Positions 24,951 to 37,500 of a stretch of 64,000 nucleotides of DNA are shown here, piece by piece (position 1 is the stretch's first letter; the number at the start of each line of letters is the position of its first letter). Origin of the DNA: Arbacia lixula (lineage: Eukaryota; Echinodermata; Echinoidea; Arbacioida; Arbaciidae); the NCBI GenBank assembly GCA_963669155.1, contig OZ022577.1, positions 31,595,053 through 31,659,052 on the forward strand. Direction: 5' to 3'. The notes under the pieces are model-generated. The model was not told where the DNA came from. It saw only the letters and a list, made by a program, of their open reading frames with translations, and made no database searches. The translations under genes and the position numbers were made by a program.

Positions 24951-27293
24951 GACATTCACTGATTTTACATCTTTAAAGGGACCTTTGTTATATATAGAAC
25001 ATCTATGTTTTTCTAAAAATTCACTTGAAATTAGTCTTGTCAAAATTTATTTTGAATTTGTCTTCAAATACATTTTACATGACATGCATTTTGAATCTGA
25101 TCTATATGTACGCACATTTACATTGTATTTTTTTTTTATAAAATTGCATATATATTCATTTTCAAAAAAATTCAGAAGGGCTAAAGACTAGTAAACGGCG
25201 TGCCATGCTGCTGTGATTTCAAGAAACCAGGAAAGAATCATCTCAAACAATTACAAATTATTGAATGATAATTATTGAAATCCTTGAAATTAAATGAAAA
25301 TGTGACACAGTGATGACATCAGATCAGTTCTGCAATTATTACCACTACTTCCCTGGTTATTGTTTCTCTTCAGTTCATGTTGTCCTTTAATTTTACAAAA
25401 TCATTTGCACAAACTACATGTATAGTTAAACATGATTCACACCATTATAGATGGAGCTTTCCATTCTTGAAACCCATCAAAGCTGTGGTCACACAAAAGC
25501 CAGATTTCCTTTGGTGCTCCTCGCCTGTTATTTGGCACCAGGCATTTACACCACAGTAAATCAAGGAAATTTCTACCATGAAGAACTCGTCAAATCTTAG
25601 ACTGTTGACATGGTGCACATGACCTGTGCTATTGATAGTTCTTTCTTACCCTATGTAGAAAGAAAAAAAAACTATCAGCAGAAAAAAAGTCATCAACCAG
25701 TACAAGATTTACAGTAAGGGGACACCCCATCAATGGTGTACTTAAAGTGCAATTATGTCAAGCGGCGGCAGCTAATCTCTCCAGTGTGAACGCAGCCTTC
25801 CTCTACACTTGACAACATCTGACATCATCCCCGTCTGAAGTCATTGCCACGACGTTCACACAAGAACCCCTTGTCAGCAAATTAACATGGACCATTTATT
25901 ATTGGAGGAGAGGAAACCGAAGTAAACACTCCCCTCACTGGCGAAATATTGACTCGGCTCAGCCAATGTCAACAGTCGTCCCTACAACTCTAGTGTTTGT
26001 GTATTGACCTTGCAGTCTTCTGTTTCCTTCATTTTTTGATTGGAGGAGGGGGGAAAGAGGGCATGGGGGGGGGGGGTTGAGTTCGGGTTCCAAAAACTGA
26101 TATCTGACCTATAGACTGGGGTTCTGAAGGAGCGCCATGGCTTACTTTAACCATTCAGCAGAAATTCACTATGAATTGAATTAGAAAATATCAGAATATC
26201 AAATACAAGACAAGGGAAGTGAAAATATTGATTGTAGTATGTGTTGATACCACATACAATTTGATATAGATCTCAATGAAATACAGGCAAAAATTATTAG
26301 AAAACACGTTTTTTAGTTGCTCTCCTGGCAAAAACAATTTTCAATATCATTTTGTTTTATCATCATGTTTCTTCACATACAATCTTTTAAAATTACCTTA
26401 GATATCTGAATCAAGAAAACAGAGATGAATGATCACATTTATATGTATAGTAAAATACTAAATCCATCATTCTTTTTAATCTCCTGAAGTCCTTGAAGTA
26501 ATATGCACTGAAGTTAAAAAAAAGTGTGTTAGAATACCATAACACTGACTTACTAACGCAATTTCTTTTAAATCTCTCATTAACATTTCAAGAATGATTA
26601 AAGTGTGATACTATATGTGACAGGCAAGAGTACGGTACTGTAATGAGGCACCCGAAACGAGTAAAAGTGTTGTCACAGAGAAATCCTAAAATATCTCCTT
26701 TAATTTGGTGATCAATATCTCTCCCCTAGACCACAAGGTGTGGGGTCTGCTCTAGTCATCTGAAAGAAGCAGGCGCATTCTCACCGAAGGTTAAAAACAT
26801 GGGTGATACTTTGTTATGAAGTAAGAAGTTCAGTACAAAAACACAGGGAACATAAGTGCTAGGATGATGGGGAGCTATGTATGCTGTTGTGGAATTACAA
26901 TGGATTAAAATGTGACACACAGTTCTTAACCCTCTGAATGGCAATAGCTGATTTCTATGATGAACGTCTTTTCTTCTTGAAAATTCATTACTATTTACAG
27001 ACAGTATGAGTTGGATGCTTAGTGTAATTTAGTTTAATTTGGTGGAGAAAAATGGGGAGCTTATGTTATTGTTTGACTATTGGATACTTGGTTTCAGTGT
27101 CTATGTATGCAATATACCTTTCAAACATTTGATAAGTCCATTGCCAGTTCTGATCACAATAACTAGAGAAGGAAACATGTTAATAACATTCAAACACAGC
27201 TGTCGCAACTGTTAAGGACAAACTTAAATGACATAGAAGCTGTTAAAAACAAAGGGGTTTTGATCAGATTCCAAAGAAGTGGAAGTAACAATA

Positions 27294-27363
<70 letters not shown>

Positions 27364-28679
27364 AAGTGATAGTAGTAGGCACAGTCTCTTCATTTGATTG
27401 GTGTACATTCCATCTCATGAATGATCTTATTTATAAATATTGCAACTACATCAGTCTTTTTCATGTCTTATTTAACAGGAACTTTCTGCAGAAGTTGGGT
27501 ACTGACATATCTTCATTGGATCTCTAATCCTAACCAATAATCTTGTTATATAAAACACAAGTATGAACACTTCTGATACAAGGCGTGAGCAGAAGACCAG
27601 ATGAGGACATAATTGGAAAGGAGCCTGGCCGCTCGGCCCAAGACACGCTGTCTAAACAATCACCTCATGCTAGAACATTAGGAGGAGAGACTCCTGTGGC
27701 TTCATGGTCTGATGGAATGGGCACACTTATGCGGCAGGCATCTTATTTTCTGAGAAGATGCACTCTGGTCTTTAAAGCGTAATAATAAAAAAAAACATGG
27801 TCAAGTTTTAGTGTCTTTTCGGTTCAATGGATAAATGTACTGTATGTAGGTCTGCAAGTGTGAGATCTGATGGGAAGTCAATATGATGAACTGCTAGTTG
27901 TAATGTTGGTTCATGCTTTTCCCAGAAGAAAATACTTTCTAAGCTGTTGGATAAATAATAAAAACACTTATGAGTTTTTTGTGTCCTTCTGGTTATTTTA
28001 GAGGAAAAAAAATAGTCTCTGAGCAGTAGGGCTACATAAAACAATGTGTTCATCTTCTTTTTAAAAACTTTGCTTTCATACATATTCCTCTTTCATGGAA
28101 GGTTATCTTTTTACTCTTATCTCTTGTCCATCTCTAGGGGTAGAATATCTTTCATTTCTTGGCATCTCACATATATTCAAATTCATGTCCATAATGTACC
28201 CTTGTTTTTCTGTTCATGAATATGTTTATTCCAAATTCTTGATAAAACTCAGCAATTATTTGCTCCACATATACACCCTAGATATTCTTTGTATGTTACT
28301 ATACAACCCAATCATAAATGGAACGCAAACACAGATCTTACCATGAATGTCTCTTCATGAATTTCTCTGGATTGTGGCAGGTAACTATAATATTGCATTC
28401 ATTAATGCACAATGCCCCGCCACACTGATATTGAGTCTTTCCTGTCTTCTCACGGCAACATGCTTTAATTAAAAACTGATGCCAACCCCAACACCCTAGC
28501 TATCATAAGCAAATATGCTTAATTAATTTATCAATCAGTGCAGCATTAAAGCAGGCTACAGCTCAGTTCATACAGTGCTTGACATCATAAGCACAAAAAG
28601 TCATCATCACATAATTGGTCTGTGGAGATTACAGTCTACAAAAAGCACTCTGGCATTCAACATTCTATGAAAGGTACTA
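24951..28679. other. Intronic sequence, one trinucleotide repeat, no exon seen
   Basis: This stretch is mostly AT-rich. A GC-richer non-repetitive patch lies at about 25740-25990, a G12 run near 26066 and (TAG)n at 27300. No gene signature was found. Confidence 0.4.
27300..27378. repeat. (TAG)n trinucleotide microsatellite
   Basis: About 21 perfect TAG units run to 27363, followed by a short interrupted extension. Frames across it encode poly-Leu or poly-Thr and are not genes. Confidence 0.95.
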
Positions 28680-28859
28680 ACACTATGTTCATGATGTACT
28701 GTTACGCAGACAAAATCTAAAACGGACCCTTTGAACTTTTGTATGCATAACCAAATACCATGTTCATAGTGTAAGCTGAAGGTATGAACAAGACAAGTTC
28801 ACAAGTCATACTTGTTTGGGGCTGGCATGAAAAATCCTTCGGTGGAAAAATGGTATGTA

Positions 28860-29060
28860 CACTCCCGCTCAAAGGAATTGGCATAGGGAAAGGGAAGAAA
28901 GGGAAGAAGCTGCAGTTTTAAACCATGGTATATTTTGTCCAGTTCAGCATGAAATACGATGCTTTAGCCTAACTGAACTGAACAAAATATACCGCAGCTT
29001 AAAACTGCAGCTCCTTCCCTTTCTTCCCTTTCCCGATGCCAATTCCTTTGAGCTGGAGTA
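28860..29060. mobile_element. 201-bp fully palindromic MITE flanked by TA
   Basis: The left arm ACTCCCGCTCAAAGGAATTG and the right arm ending CAATTCCTTTGAGCTGGAGT are inverted copies. They stay about 90% identical for roughly 87 bp around a ~25-bp loop. TA flanks both sides (28858-28859, 29061-29062), as for Tc1/mariner or Stowaway-type MITEs. No coding capacity. Confidence 0.85.
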
Positions 29061-29102
29061 TACACAACTGATGCCCTTTCCTACATGTTTCCTCCTTCTT
29101 GT

Positions 29103-29192
29103 TTAACTCTTTGTAGACAAGACAACTGCTGCCCTATGCGAGTTTTGTGTATTACTTGCACAAAAAGGCATCATCGGCACACAAAGAGGTAA
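29103..29192 (+). mobile_element. ~90-bp palindromic MITE, copy 4
   Basis: The left end is TTAACTCTTTGTAGAC, the middle GTTTTGTGTATTACTTGCAC and the right end GGCACACAAAGAGGTAA. It is inserted only 40 bp from the 201-bp palindrome. Confidence 0.75.
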
Positions 29193-29505
29193 TTCCCCCA
29201 AATTGGACGTACTAGGTGCAATGTGTGAGCAAGACATGTTTACAAATCATTCATGTTTTTGGCTGGTATAAATGATCCTGCTGTGAAAAAAAAAAATGTG
29301 TCCGTACACGTGAAGGCATTTCCAGCATGTGTCCTGTCACTATTTCCCAGAAATTTAGAGGTACAATCAAAGTGCAATGTTTGAATAAGACAATGCTTAC
29401 AGATCATATTTCTTGCTGGTGTGAAAGATCCTTCTTTCTAAAAAACTTTGTCCGCATACCTGAAGGCATTTCCAGCATGTGTCCTGCATCTTCATTAATT
29501 CCCGA

Positions 29506-32500
29506 GAAATGGTCATTCAATGATACAGCGCCCTCGAGGCTTCAACATCTTACAATGCCACATACATGTTTGATGGGCCATGGCAGTTCACGCCACGTAC
29601 GGTGTACATGTTAACCCCATCAGTTCCGGCCAACATACTCCTCTATGGGAGTGTGTGTACATTACCAAAATATAACAGGTCAAAGGCAATAAAAAAAAGT
29701 TAAGTGACTGTACACTATCAATTTGAGACAAACATAAAGCAGTCCCTTTAAGCTGCTGTTTCTTTCTGATATATTTGTATTTCTCTCATTGCAAAAAGAC
29801 ATTAAATCTAGTTCATCTAAATTCCTTTTTTCCCCCAATGCTGGGGAGAAAGCGAGCTTTAGCCAGAGGTAGTTTGTTCATGATATTAATCCCTTTGAGC
29901 TGTACATATATCCTGTTTGGCATTGAAATTCATATATTAACAAATGTAAGAACCTGATGAGTTGCTATGGGCAATAATAAACTGTAAAAGCACTTGCATG
30001 AAGCTAGGAAATGGAAGATGAAATTGATATTCCTTAATGAGAGTGTCTATAAGATTGATTAGAATGAGGAGTGTACATCGTGCACTGGTCTATGCTTTGA
30101 TGTGCACATCTGATGTGACCAGTTGAGTAGATGACAAATCATTCTGCTACTTCTCAGAAAAGGGTGTGTTGAACATCGGACATACTGATATGGATGTCCA
30201 ACTGCAATACTTCACCAGGCAACCTTTTTTTGGCATCCCCATTAACGCTGTATATGCAGCCTTTTATGCAATGCACCATTAACCGCAAACAGTACTCAAA
30301 GGTAGTTTAACTAAAAAAAAAAAAAAAAAGAACTTTTACAAAAATGTGGACAGAATAAACATGTCATATCTGAACTTCTAATACAAATTTTTGAATGTCA
30401 TGGAAAACCCATTCAAGAGAAGGAATAGTTTGATAAATGCTCTCAAAATATAAACAGGACTATAATGATCTTTTTGACAGGAGATGTTCAATTTGTTTTG
30501 TTGCTGTTGCTTTTCTGCCAAGCTTTCATTCCCCAAGTAAAAACATGAGTACTATGTGCTGGAGCAAATCTGCCACAGTGGAAAAAGAGCTGGAAATATA
30601 TTTTTGCAAAGTTGGACAGAACTGAGGTTTTCAGATGTAAATCCACCAGCGTTTTGTACCAACCATCGCATGCATATAACACACAGCATTTAAATTCAAT
30701 GGTTAAAAAAATCGCTGACAAATTACACCATAGAATTTAAAGGTCTTTACGGATTCCTTTGAATGTTAGTTTTTATGGAGTTTTTGTTCTTTTTCTTCCA
30801 TTATGAGGCAAAAAAAAATGCTATGGATGTGGCCCGGATGCGGCCAGGCTCTCTGTGGGAGTGACCAATGGGCACCATGGGAGTGGAAAGAGACGGGGGA
30901 ACCCCTCTTTGTGGATGAGAGCCCAGGGGGTTGGGTCTAGTGGTCTGCTCATGGAAAAAATTCCCACTTCAGCCCAGGATAAGGCTATATTCATGAGCTG
31001 TCAAGAGCACTTCAAAAGCTGTCCATCAAATTCCTCATTTCCACTGGTACATATCACCGGTGTAAACACAATGTTAAGACAAAACTTTATGTGATGAGAG
31101 ACACAGTTGAACTAAGTCTCAAACCTTGCACACATGAACAACTAAAGAAACACTTAATGCATAAACAATGAAGATGCTATATTAAGTAAAAACATATAAT
31201 TACGGGCAGATCTAGCTTTTTCCTGAGGGAGGATGGTTGGGGAGGGGGGGGGGGAGGGGGGGGGGGAGGGGTGGACCCAAAGATGAAGCCAATTTTGTTC
31301 CCTGGCATCTACTTACACAATGGAAACTGTAAAAAGCATTCTCATGTGGCATTTTTCTATAAATATTCCCCTAGATCCGCCACTGTCCAATTCAAATATT
31401 GGCAATTTCAGTACATATGGTATGGACATATCATAACTAGAAAGACTGTGCATAAGTGGAAACTTGTCTTCAATGCTTTAATACACTCTAGAGCCCCATA
31501 TCATACCTGAAGCAAAATTCCTTCACCACTCTATGTTACATATGTAGTGTGCACATATCATATAATAGACTGAATAACTCAGCCATTCCGGTGCCAATAC
31601 CCCGGTAAGTCTTTTTTTTAATGAACCTAGATCCAATCCTAGTGAGAACCCTGCATACAAATTTGTAAATTCATGAGATAAGCACGCAAGTCTCACTGTT
31701 GCCAGTTTAATTCTGTGCCTGATATTTTATTCAAAGATATTCTTGTAATTTGTTCTTCTTTATCTCACACTAATGGATAGCCAATCAAGAATACCAGACA
31801 TCACACTTATAGACCATAAACTAATAAAAACATATCAGCCGCAGATCGGGATTCAGAAATGGAGGAGGCACAGAGAGCAAATTTGGCAACAGAGGGTCAG
31901 ACTGTAATTTTCTTGGATATTGTTGTATTAACACGTATGTGTTCAGTGTGTGATTAAAAAAAATAGAGGGGGCACGTGCCTTTTCCACCTCCGCCTCCAT
32001 CTGGCTCCGCAACGTGCATACAAATCTCTCTTCAGGCAATGAAGGTGTTAACACCTATGCGCACACAGTATGTGACCGACAAAATAGGAGGGTCACATAT
32101 CGTCAAACCAACTCCTAGCACATGAGAGATTAACCACACCCACCAGCCAAGAACGATGAACATTCCAGAAAGTGTCGCTGCAACGTCACGCTACCTGCAC
32201 TTTCCTGACGTACACGACAGGTAGACAGGGACTATTCCATTTCCAAATTACATGCCAATGGCCGGGGCTGGTGATCCCATAATAGCTGTAGAGTGAAATT
32301 CCCCCCTTCTCGATGTCTCTCTGACGAGAAGTGTTTGTGACGTCACAGCCCGTACTCCAGCTCTTTGCGCATCTTATGGAACACTTTTCTTCTTAAACCC
32401 TCTCCGTGCCAAGGCGTGAAGAGACCATTGCCTTATAACACAGTGCATTTAAGTTAAGCTTGAACGTTTGCAAGTCTTCTCTGAGGGTGCCCTTTCACAA

Positions 32501-32800
32501 AAGGAGAGTACATTAAAGACAAGGAGTATTTTCCAACTTTTTAATTTTTCAAACACGTTATTATACTAACACCTCCACAGCCATCTCTCTACCAAACTAG
32601 CCCAGAAGCTATCATTATATCAATGGTATCAGAATACAACTATGAGAGAGCTAATGGGAGATATTTACGATATAAAATCAATCTCATACACTGAACACTC
32701 CCACCAGCTTGCTATTTAAACATTGTAAAGTAAGACCTCCAATCCCACACCCACATATTTCTGCCTCCAGCGCAATTTAGGACATTGTGAATTTCACAAC
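29506..32800. other. Intronic sequence, G-rich homopolymer and a GC-richer patch
   Basis: A tract of G runs broken by single A lies at about 31239-31271. A GC-richer patch at about 32140-32420 includes GTGACGTCAC. No exon was recognised. Confidence 0.4.
32140..32420. promoter_or_regulatory. GC-richer patch with CRE palindrome (candidate regulatory)
   Basis: GTGACGTCAC at 32337-32346 contains the CREB/ATF core TGACGTCA. A CCTGACGTACACGACAGG near-palindrome and several CpGs lie just upstream. The region is unique and non-repetitive. A regulatory role is inference only. Confidence 0.25.
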
Positions 32801-33097
32801 TTAAATGGAATCTGGTGAAAAGGTTTTCTGGGGTAATTTCAATTTACAACGAAATTTCAGGCATACACCCAGTAGTAAGGATAGCGTGCTCCATCCTGTG
32901 AATAAACGAAAAACAAGTCAGACAAAAATCTTGGAACCAGATGGGATTGCAGGATTGCAGGTTGTAGACTGCAGGTTCAAATCCCGTCTGGTTCCAAGAT
33001 TTTTGTCTGACTTGTTTTTCGTTCATTCACAGGATGGAGCACGCTATCCTTACTACTGGGTGTATGCCTAAAATTTCGTTGTAAATTAAATGGAATC
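32801..33097. mobile_element. Young long-hairpin element between 12-bp direct repeats
   Basis: TTAAATGGAATC occurs at 32801-32812 and again at 33086-33097, like a target-site duplication. Between them, arms at 32840-32948 and 32980-33087 are inverted copies with only a handful of mismatches over about 108 bp, around a ~31-bp loop. The loop and inner right arm contain GGTTCAAATCC, matching an RNA polymerase III B box. The left side carries about 27 bp not mirrored on the right. The superfamily is not recognised; a foldback or tRNA-related inverted SINE pair are both possible. Confidence 0.8.
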
Positions 33098-33547
33098 ATT
33101 AAGATGAAAGAGCTTTCCTTTTCATGTAATTTATGTTACTAGAATCCCATATTTTAAACACAGTATTAGCAAACTTAGTTGCTTCCGTTGCATTACATAA
33201 ACATCATATGAACATCTAAATACATTTTTAAGACAAGATTGATGTTATTAATTACAATGACATTTTTAGTTTCAAGTCTATCTCTAGGAAGTTTTTAAAT
33301 ATTCGTTACGACCCTACCATCAAATCTAGCATCTCCTGAGACTGATGGAGACTGAGAGCAGTTCTTGATTGATTATAACAAATATCAAAAAGGCTTGAAC
33401 TTATGCGCTAAAGTCCTTGAAAGCTGTTATACTGACAACTTAATTGATGAGTAATCAATCACAATTTGCGCTAAATTTAAAGGACAGTTGAAAGAGACAA
33501 ATAAATCAAGTTTGAAATAAAAAATGCAAGTTGTCGGAGGGAAAGAA

Positions 33548-33585
<38 letters not shown>

Positions 33586-33604
33586 GGAGAGAGAAAGAGA
33601 GGGA

Positions 33605-33641
<37 letters not shown>

Positions 33642-34026
33642 AGGGAGAGAGAGAGAGAGAGTTAGGAGCCAATGAATTTATGATACACAACATATATCTG
33701 TCTTTCCCCACTTGATTTATATTCATATACACAGCTATCCCTATTTGTAATCTGCCAATCTACAGTGGTAATTAATCAAACCGCAAATTCTCATTTTCTT
33801 TATACACATGTTGTATACAACACAGAAAGTACTATCAGGGCTCTCACAATTCATGACTTAATGCAGAGCAATCCTGACAGAACAAGATGTTTTTAGTCTG
33901 ATTTATTACAGATGATCCTGGGCTGGGAATAACTTCAATGTTTACCATGTGAGATAAGGTGCATCGGTTCAGTGGTTATAAGGATTAGAAGCACCTGGAA
34001 AGAGTCTCTCTGCCTTCCCCCTTTCC
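33098..34026. other. Intronic sequence around a (GA)n repeat
   Basis: This stretch holds the microsatellite at 33536 and otherwise unique AT-rich sequence. Confidence 0.4.
33536..33662. repeat. (GA)n microsatellite
   Basis: It is made of GA and GGGA units, almost uninterrupted. Frames on both strands through it are composition artefacts. Confidence 0.95.
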
Positions 34027-34152
34027 TTAACTCTCTCAGTACTAGCCCAGAAATATACATTGACTTACTACACATCTTTAGGCCCAAAGTATTGTAAGGG
34101 CTAACCCTCTTAGTACTAAGCCCTGAAATCTATCTTGACTTACTACACATCA
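34027..34152. repeat. Two-copy repeat, period about 76 bp
   Basis: TAACTCTCTCAGTACTAGCC is followed 76 bp later by TAACCCTCTTAGTACTAAGC. Both continue into ATTGACTTACTACACATC or CTTGACTTACTACACATC. The left ends resemble the TTAACCC-type MITE termini. Confidence 0.7.
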
Positions 34153-34216
34153 TTATGTCAATAGTATCAACAGGATTGGTATGTCCAGAGCAAGACATAT
34201 ATGTACTGCAGTAGAA

Positions 34217-34578
34217 TCTGATGATGATAATGGTGATGATAAAAATAATGATGAGGATGAGGATGACGAGGATGACGAGGATGACGAGGATGACGATGGT
34301 GACGATGGTGACGATGGTGACGATGGTGATGATGGTGATGATGGTGATGATGGTGATGATGGTGATGATGGTGATGATGGTGATGATGGTGATGATGGTG
34401 ATGATGGTGATGATGGTGATGATGGTGATGATGATGATGATGGTGATGATGGTGATGATGGTGATGATGATGATGATGGTGATGATGGTGATGATGGTGA
34501 TGATGGTGATGATGGTGATGATGGTGATGATGGTGATGATGGTGATGATGGTGATGATGGTGATAATGGTGATAATTG
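34217..34578. repeat. (GATGGT)n minisatellite with GACGAG left edge
   Basis: Roughly 360 bp of GATGGT hexamers carry GATGAT variants. The left end grades through GACGATGGT into GATGACGAG units. Several frames on both strands are open (Asp/Gly, Met/Val, Ser/Pro, Ile/Thr repeats), because the unit length is a multiple of three. This is not evidence of coding. Confidence 0.95.
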
Positions 34579-37500
34579 ATGATGGTTGTTCAAGTATACA
34601 CCAAGTATACACCAAACCTTACCTTCTGCACCAAGTAATATTCAGGTTAAAAGGTAATGTTAAGGTTAAGACTCTTTATAACCTTCAACTGTACTTTCCA
34701 TCTCCACTATTTTCTTCCAATTTAAGATTAATCTTAGAGCCAAGTAATGTACTATATGGCCTCATATAAAATAACCAACCCCATGGTCATTATTGCATCC
34801 CAATTTCACAAACGACAATATTGCCCGATACTGGCTGGGAAACTACTTTCATTTTCATCTTCCCAGACTCAAGATGTCTTCCAGATAGACCCACTTTAAT
34901 AGCTTATGGAGCTGGTGTTCCAAAGTGCAATATCTCTTCCAAGAAGACAGCCAGAGTATGTTTGTGTGAAAATGCACAATGTGGGAAGTAAGAGGCAGGC
35001 CCAGCAAAACACCCACTTTAATATCATCAGCATATTTCAGTTGTTCTAATGTTTATTGCTTGGACATTAATATGGGCAATTTCATTTCATATTATGATAA
35101 CATATTGTGCATATTTTTTGAGCTTGAGAAGGATGTGCAACTCTTTTGTTGAGGTTTGAATAGCAGCTCTCTAATCTGGTAAGCCTATTTTAGGATTCTC
35201 TTGATAAAAACTGTTGGCATGACCAGCTTTCAACAGTCACTTCTTGGAACCTGAAGTACTATTAACAACAATTTCATCCAATCTATACAAATAAGTGTAA
35301 GGGGTGAAAAGGTGATGATGATGGAGAGTAATAATAGCACACAAATAAAGCTTGAACAATGGATTTGTATTTATTCCACTATTTACTGGTCTAGACAAAG
35401 GCTGAAATCTCCTCATAAAAAACACTTGTAAGTTGATATGACATGTGGTTGTAGACACTAAGCAGGAACAGCCAATGTGAAATCTATCCCGTGATATAAC
35501 TGCGACAATTGATATCCACGCCAAGTCCTTACCAAGAATAGTGAGCAACTGAGACCCCTTCTAGTATTACCAGCTAATTCATTCCTACTCTAGGGTGCAT
35601 GCCCTCGTACGAAATCATAATTCAAATATTTAAAAGAAAACATTGATCGGGGGCTGCATGCATCGAGCGGAGGCATCGCTGAAACTGCACTTCCGTAAAG
35701 CCTCCCCCTATTGGGCGAAACACAAGGAGCACTCAGGATCTTTCATGACACCGCAAAGATATATCCGCCCCAAAAAGCAATGTTCAGCTCCGTGCCCCCG
35801 CAGGAGACGAGACATTCTCGTCTCTTCTTCTTTTCCGCGAGGTGAAATCCGATCCCTAATTTGCGACTTGACCTGGAGCCCAAGTATGGTGGAGCATGTT
35901 ATACATCCATCAGCGACAGAGACTGGATGGGTCTAAACGGGACATGACTGCAGCCAGGCGAGACGAATGGATTCGTGACCAAGAGAGTCTTTTCCAGGGA
36001 ACCTTTTGGGTCTGAAACAAGCTGTGCATACGCCACTGCAAATCCCTTTTTTGATGGGATGATGTTGAGCAGAATATGCAACAGTTGCAGCTTAAAACTT
36101 TTCTTCTGCTACTGTACCTTAAGGGGAAAAATGGATCTTTCTTACAAATTGATCCAAACAGAAGTTAATTTCTAACTAATCAACTTACATGTACTTCATG
36201 TAAGAAAAAAAAGAGAAGTAACAAAACCATTTAACATTTTCTGATTATGTGTTCTCTCACTGAATGCCTATCATCTTTCTGTTAGGTCAACACTTTAACT
36301 CTTTGGAAGCATTTATATGTTTTATTACCACAGCCAAATCATAACACTTAACAATACCTCTACATGAAATACGGTTTTTTGCCCAATGATAAAATGTATG
36401 AACCATGCAAAACGCGGATGAGCTAAAACTTCCTGATAAAGATATACCAAAATACATCTGTAAATCATTTATTAGTCCTAGAATTCAAATTGTGACACAA
36501 AGATTACAAGCACTGCACCAATCAGAAAACCGATGCAATGTCTATCAAAAAAAATACTACGCAAAAATTCACAAACCTACTTGCCCTACTCTTTCCCCTT
36601 TCACCTGCTTGCATGGCTAGATCAAAGGCACACATCTGTAACTCTGTCTTTTTCTGAAATCTTTTTCTCCATTTTGTGTGTGGGTGTCAGCTTGCACTTT
36701 CTCTGTATTTGCCCCCACATATAGCGTCTCTTTTCAATCTCTTCCATTCAGCAGCTGAGAATCAAAAGTGAGATGGCGCACTGGTGACAAGTCATGACAG
36801 ATGGCGATGATGTCCCTTCCAACCAAAACAAGATTTCGAACAAAAGGAAGTTAAAGGGAGTCCTTGCCCAAGGCCTGAGGGGACAATATCATATCATGGT
36901 CACATGCCCGGTTCAGATACAGAATTATCCAGATTCTTTACAGCGTGAACTTTGCTACAATATCTGTGAAAACATTAACACGACATCACCTTGTATACAT
37001 AAAGCCCGATAATGCCAAGAGGTGAAACATCTTTTTCATCCCAGTATGAAACTGACTAACTCAAAGCATCTGATACCAATAAAGATTATCGATGTTTCTT
37101 TTGTTTTCAAAGAAAAAAAAAACTCTAAAAGAGGGGAAAGATATTTGATAATCCCTCTTGCAGTAATAGAATATCAATCTATCAAATACCCACTTGGAGT
37201 TTAAAAACACTTTTAAACAATATTGATGAGACAAAATAATTCTTTTGTGTTACCATTTTCTTTATAGAACAAAATTGTATGGGTAACAAGTTCTGCAATA
37301 TTCATCCCTAAAACAGTTCATGCTTCAAATACTAATTAATGCAGTACCCAGCCTTCACATTAACACAAGCTTGCACTACCATATTCAAGCAATTTGTAAC
37401 ACCACTGCATTTGAAAATATGTACAGTTCATGATAATAGGTCACTGCAGTGTGTAACCAGAGAGGTGTAAGGAATGGAGTCAGCACACGAAGTGTAATTT

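Larger units (their letters stand above)
28680..29505. repeat. Degenerate ~150-bp tandem array interrupted by two MITEs
   Basis: Units share AAGACA-G-TTTACAAATCAT, GGCTGGTATAAATGATCC and CCTGAAGGCATTTCCAG. Anchors lie near 28788, 29227 and 29383. The last interval is 156 bp. The first is 439 bp, but subtracting the two MITEs inside it leaves about 145 bp, one unit. Confidence 0.7.

Noticed and set aside
27585-27782. 65-codon + frame with charged N-terminus
   Set aside because: No homologous motif, no acceptor or donor in phase, and similar lengths occur by chance nearby.
32932-32997. tRNA gene in the centre of the long hairpin
   Set aside because: A B-box and complementary ends are present, but the D arm and variable region do not fit and the pairing is explained by the palindrome itself.
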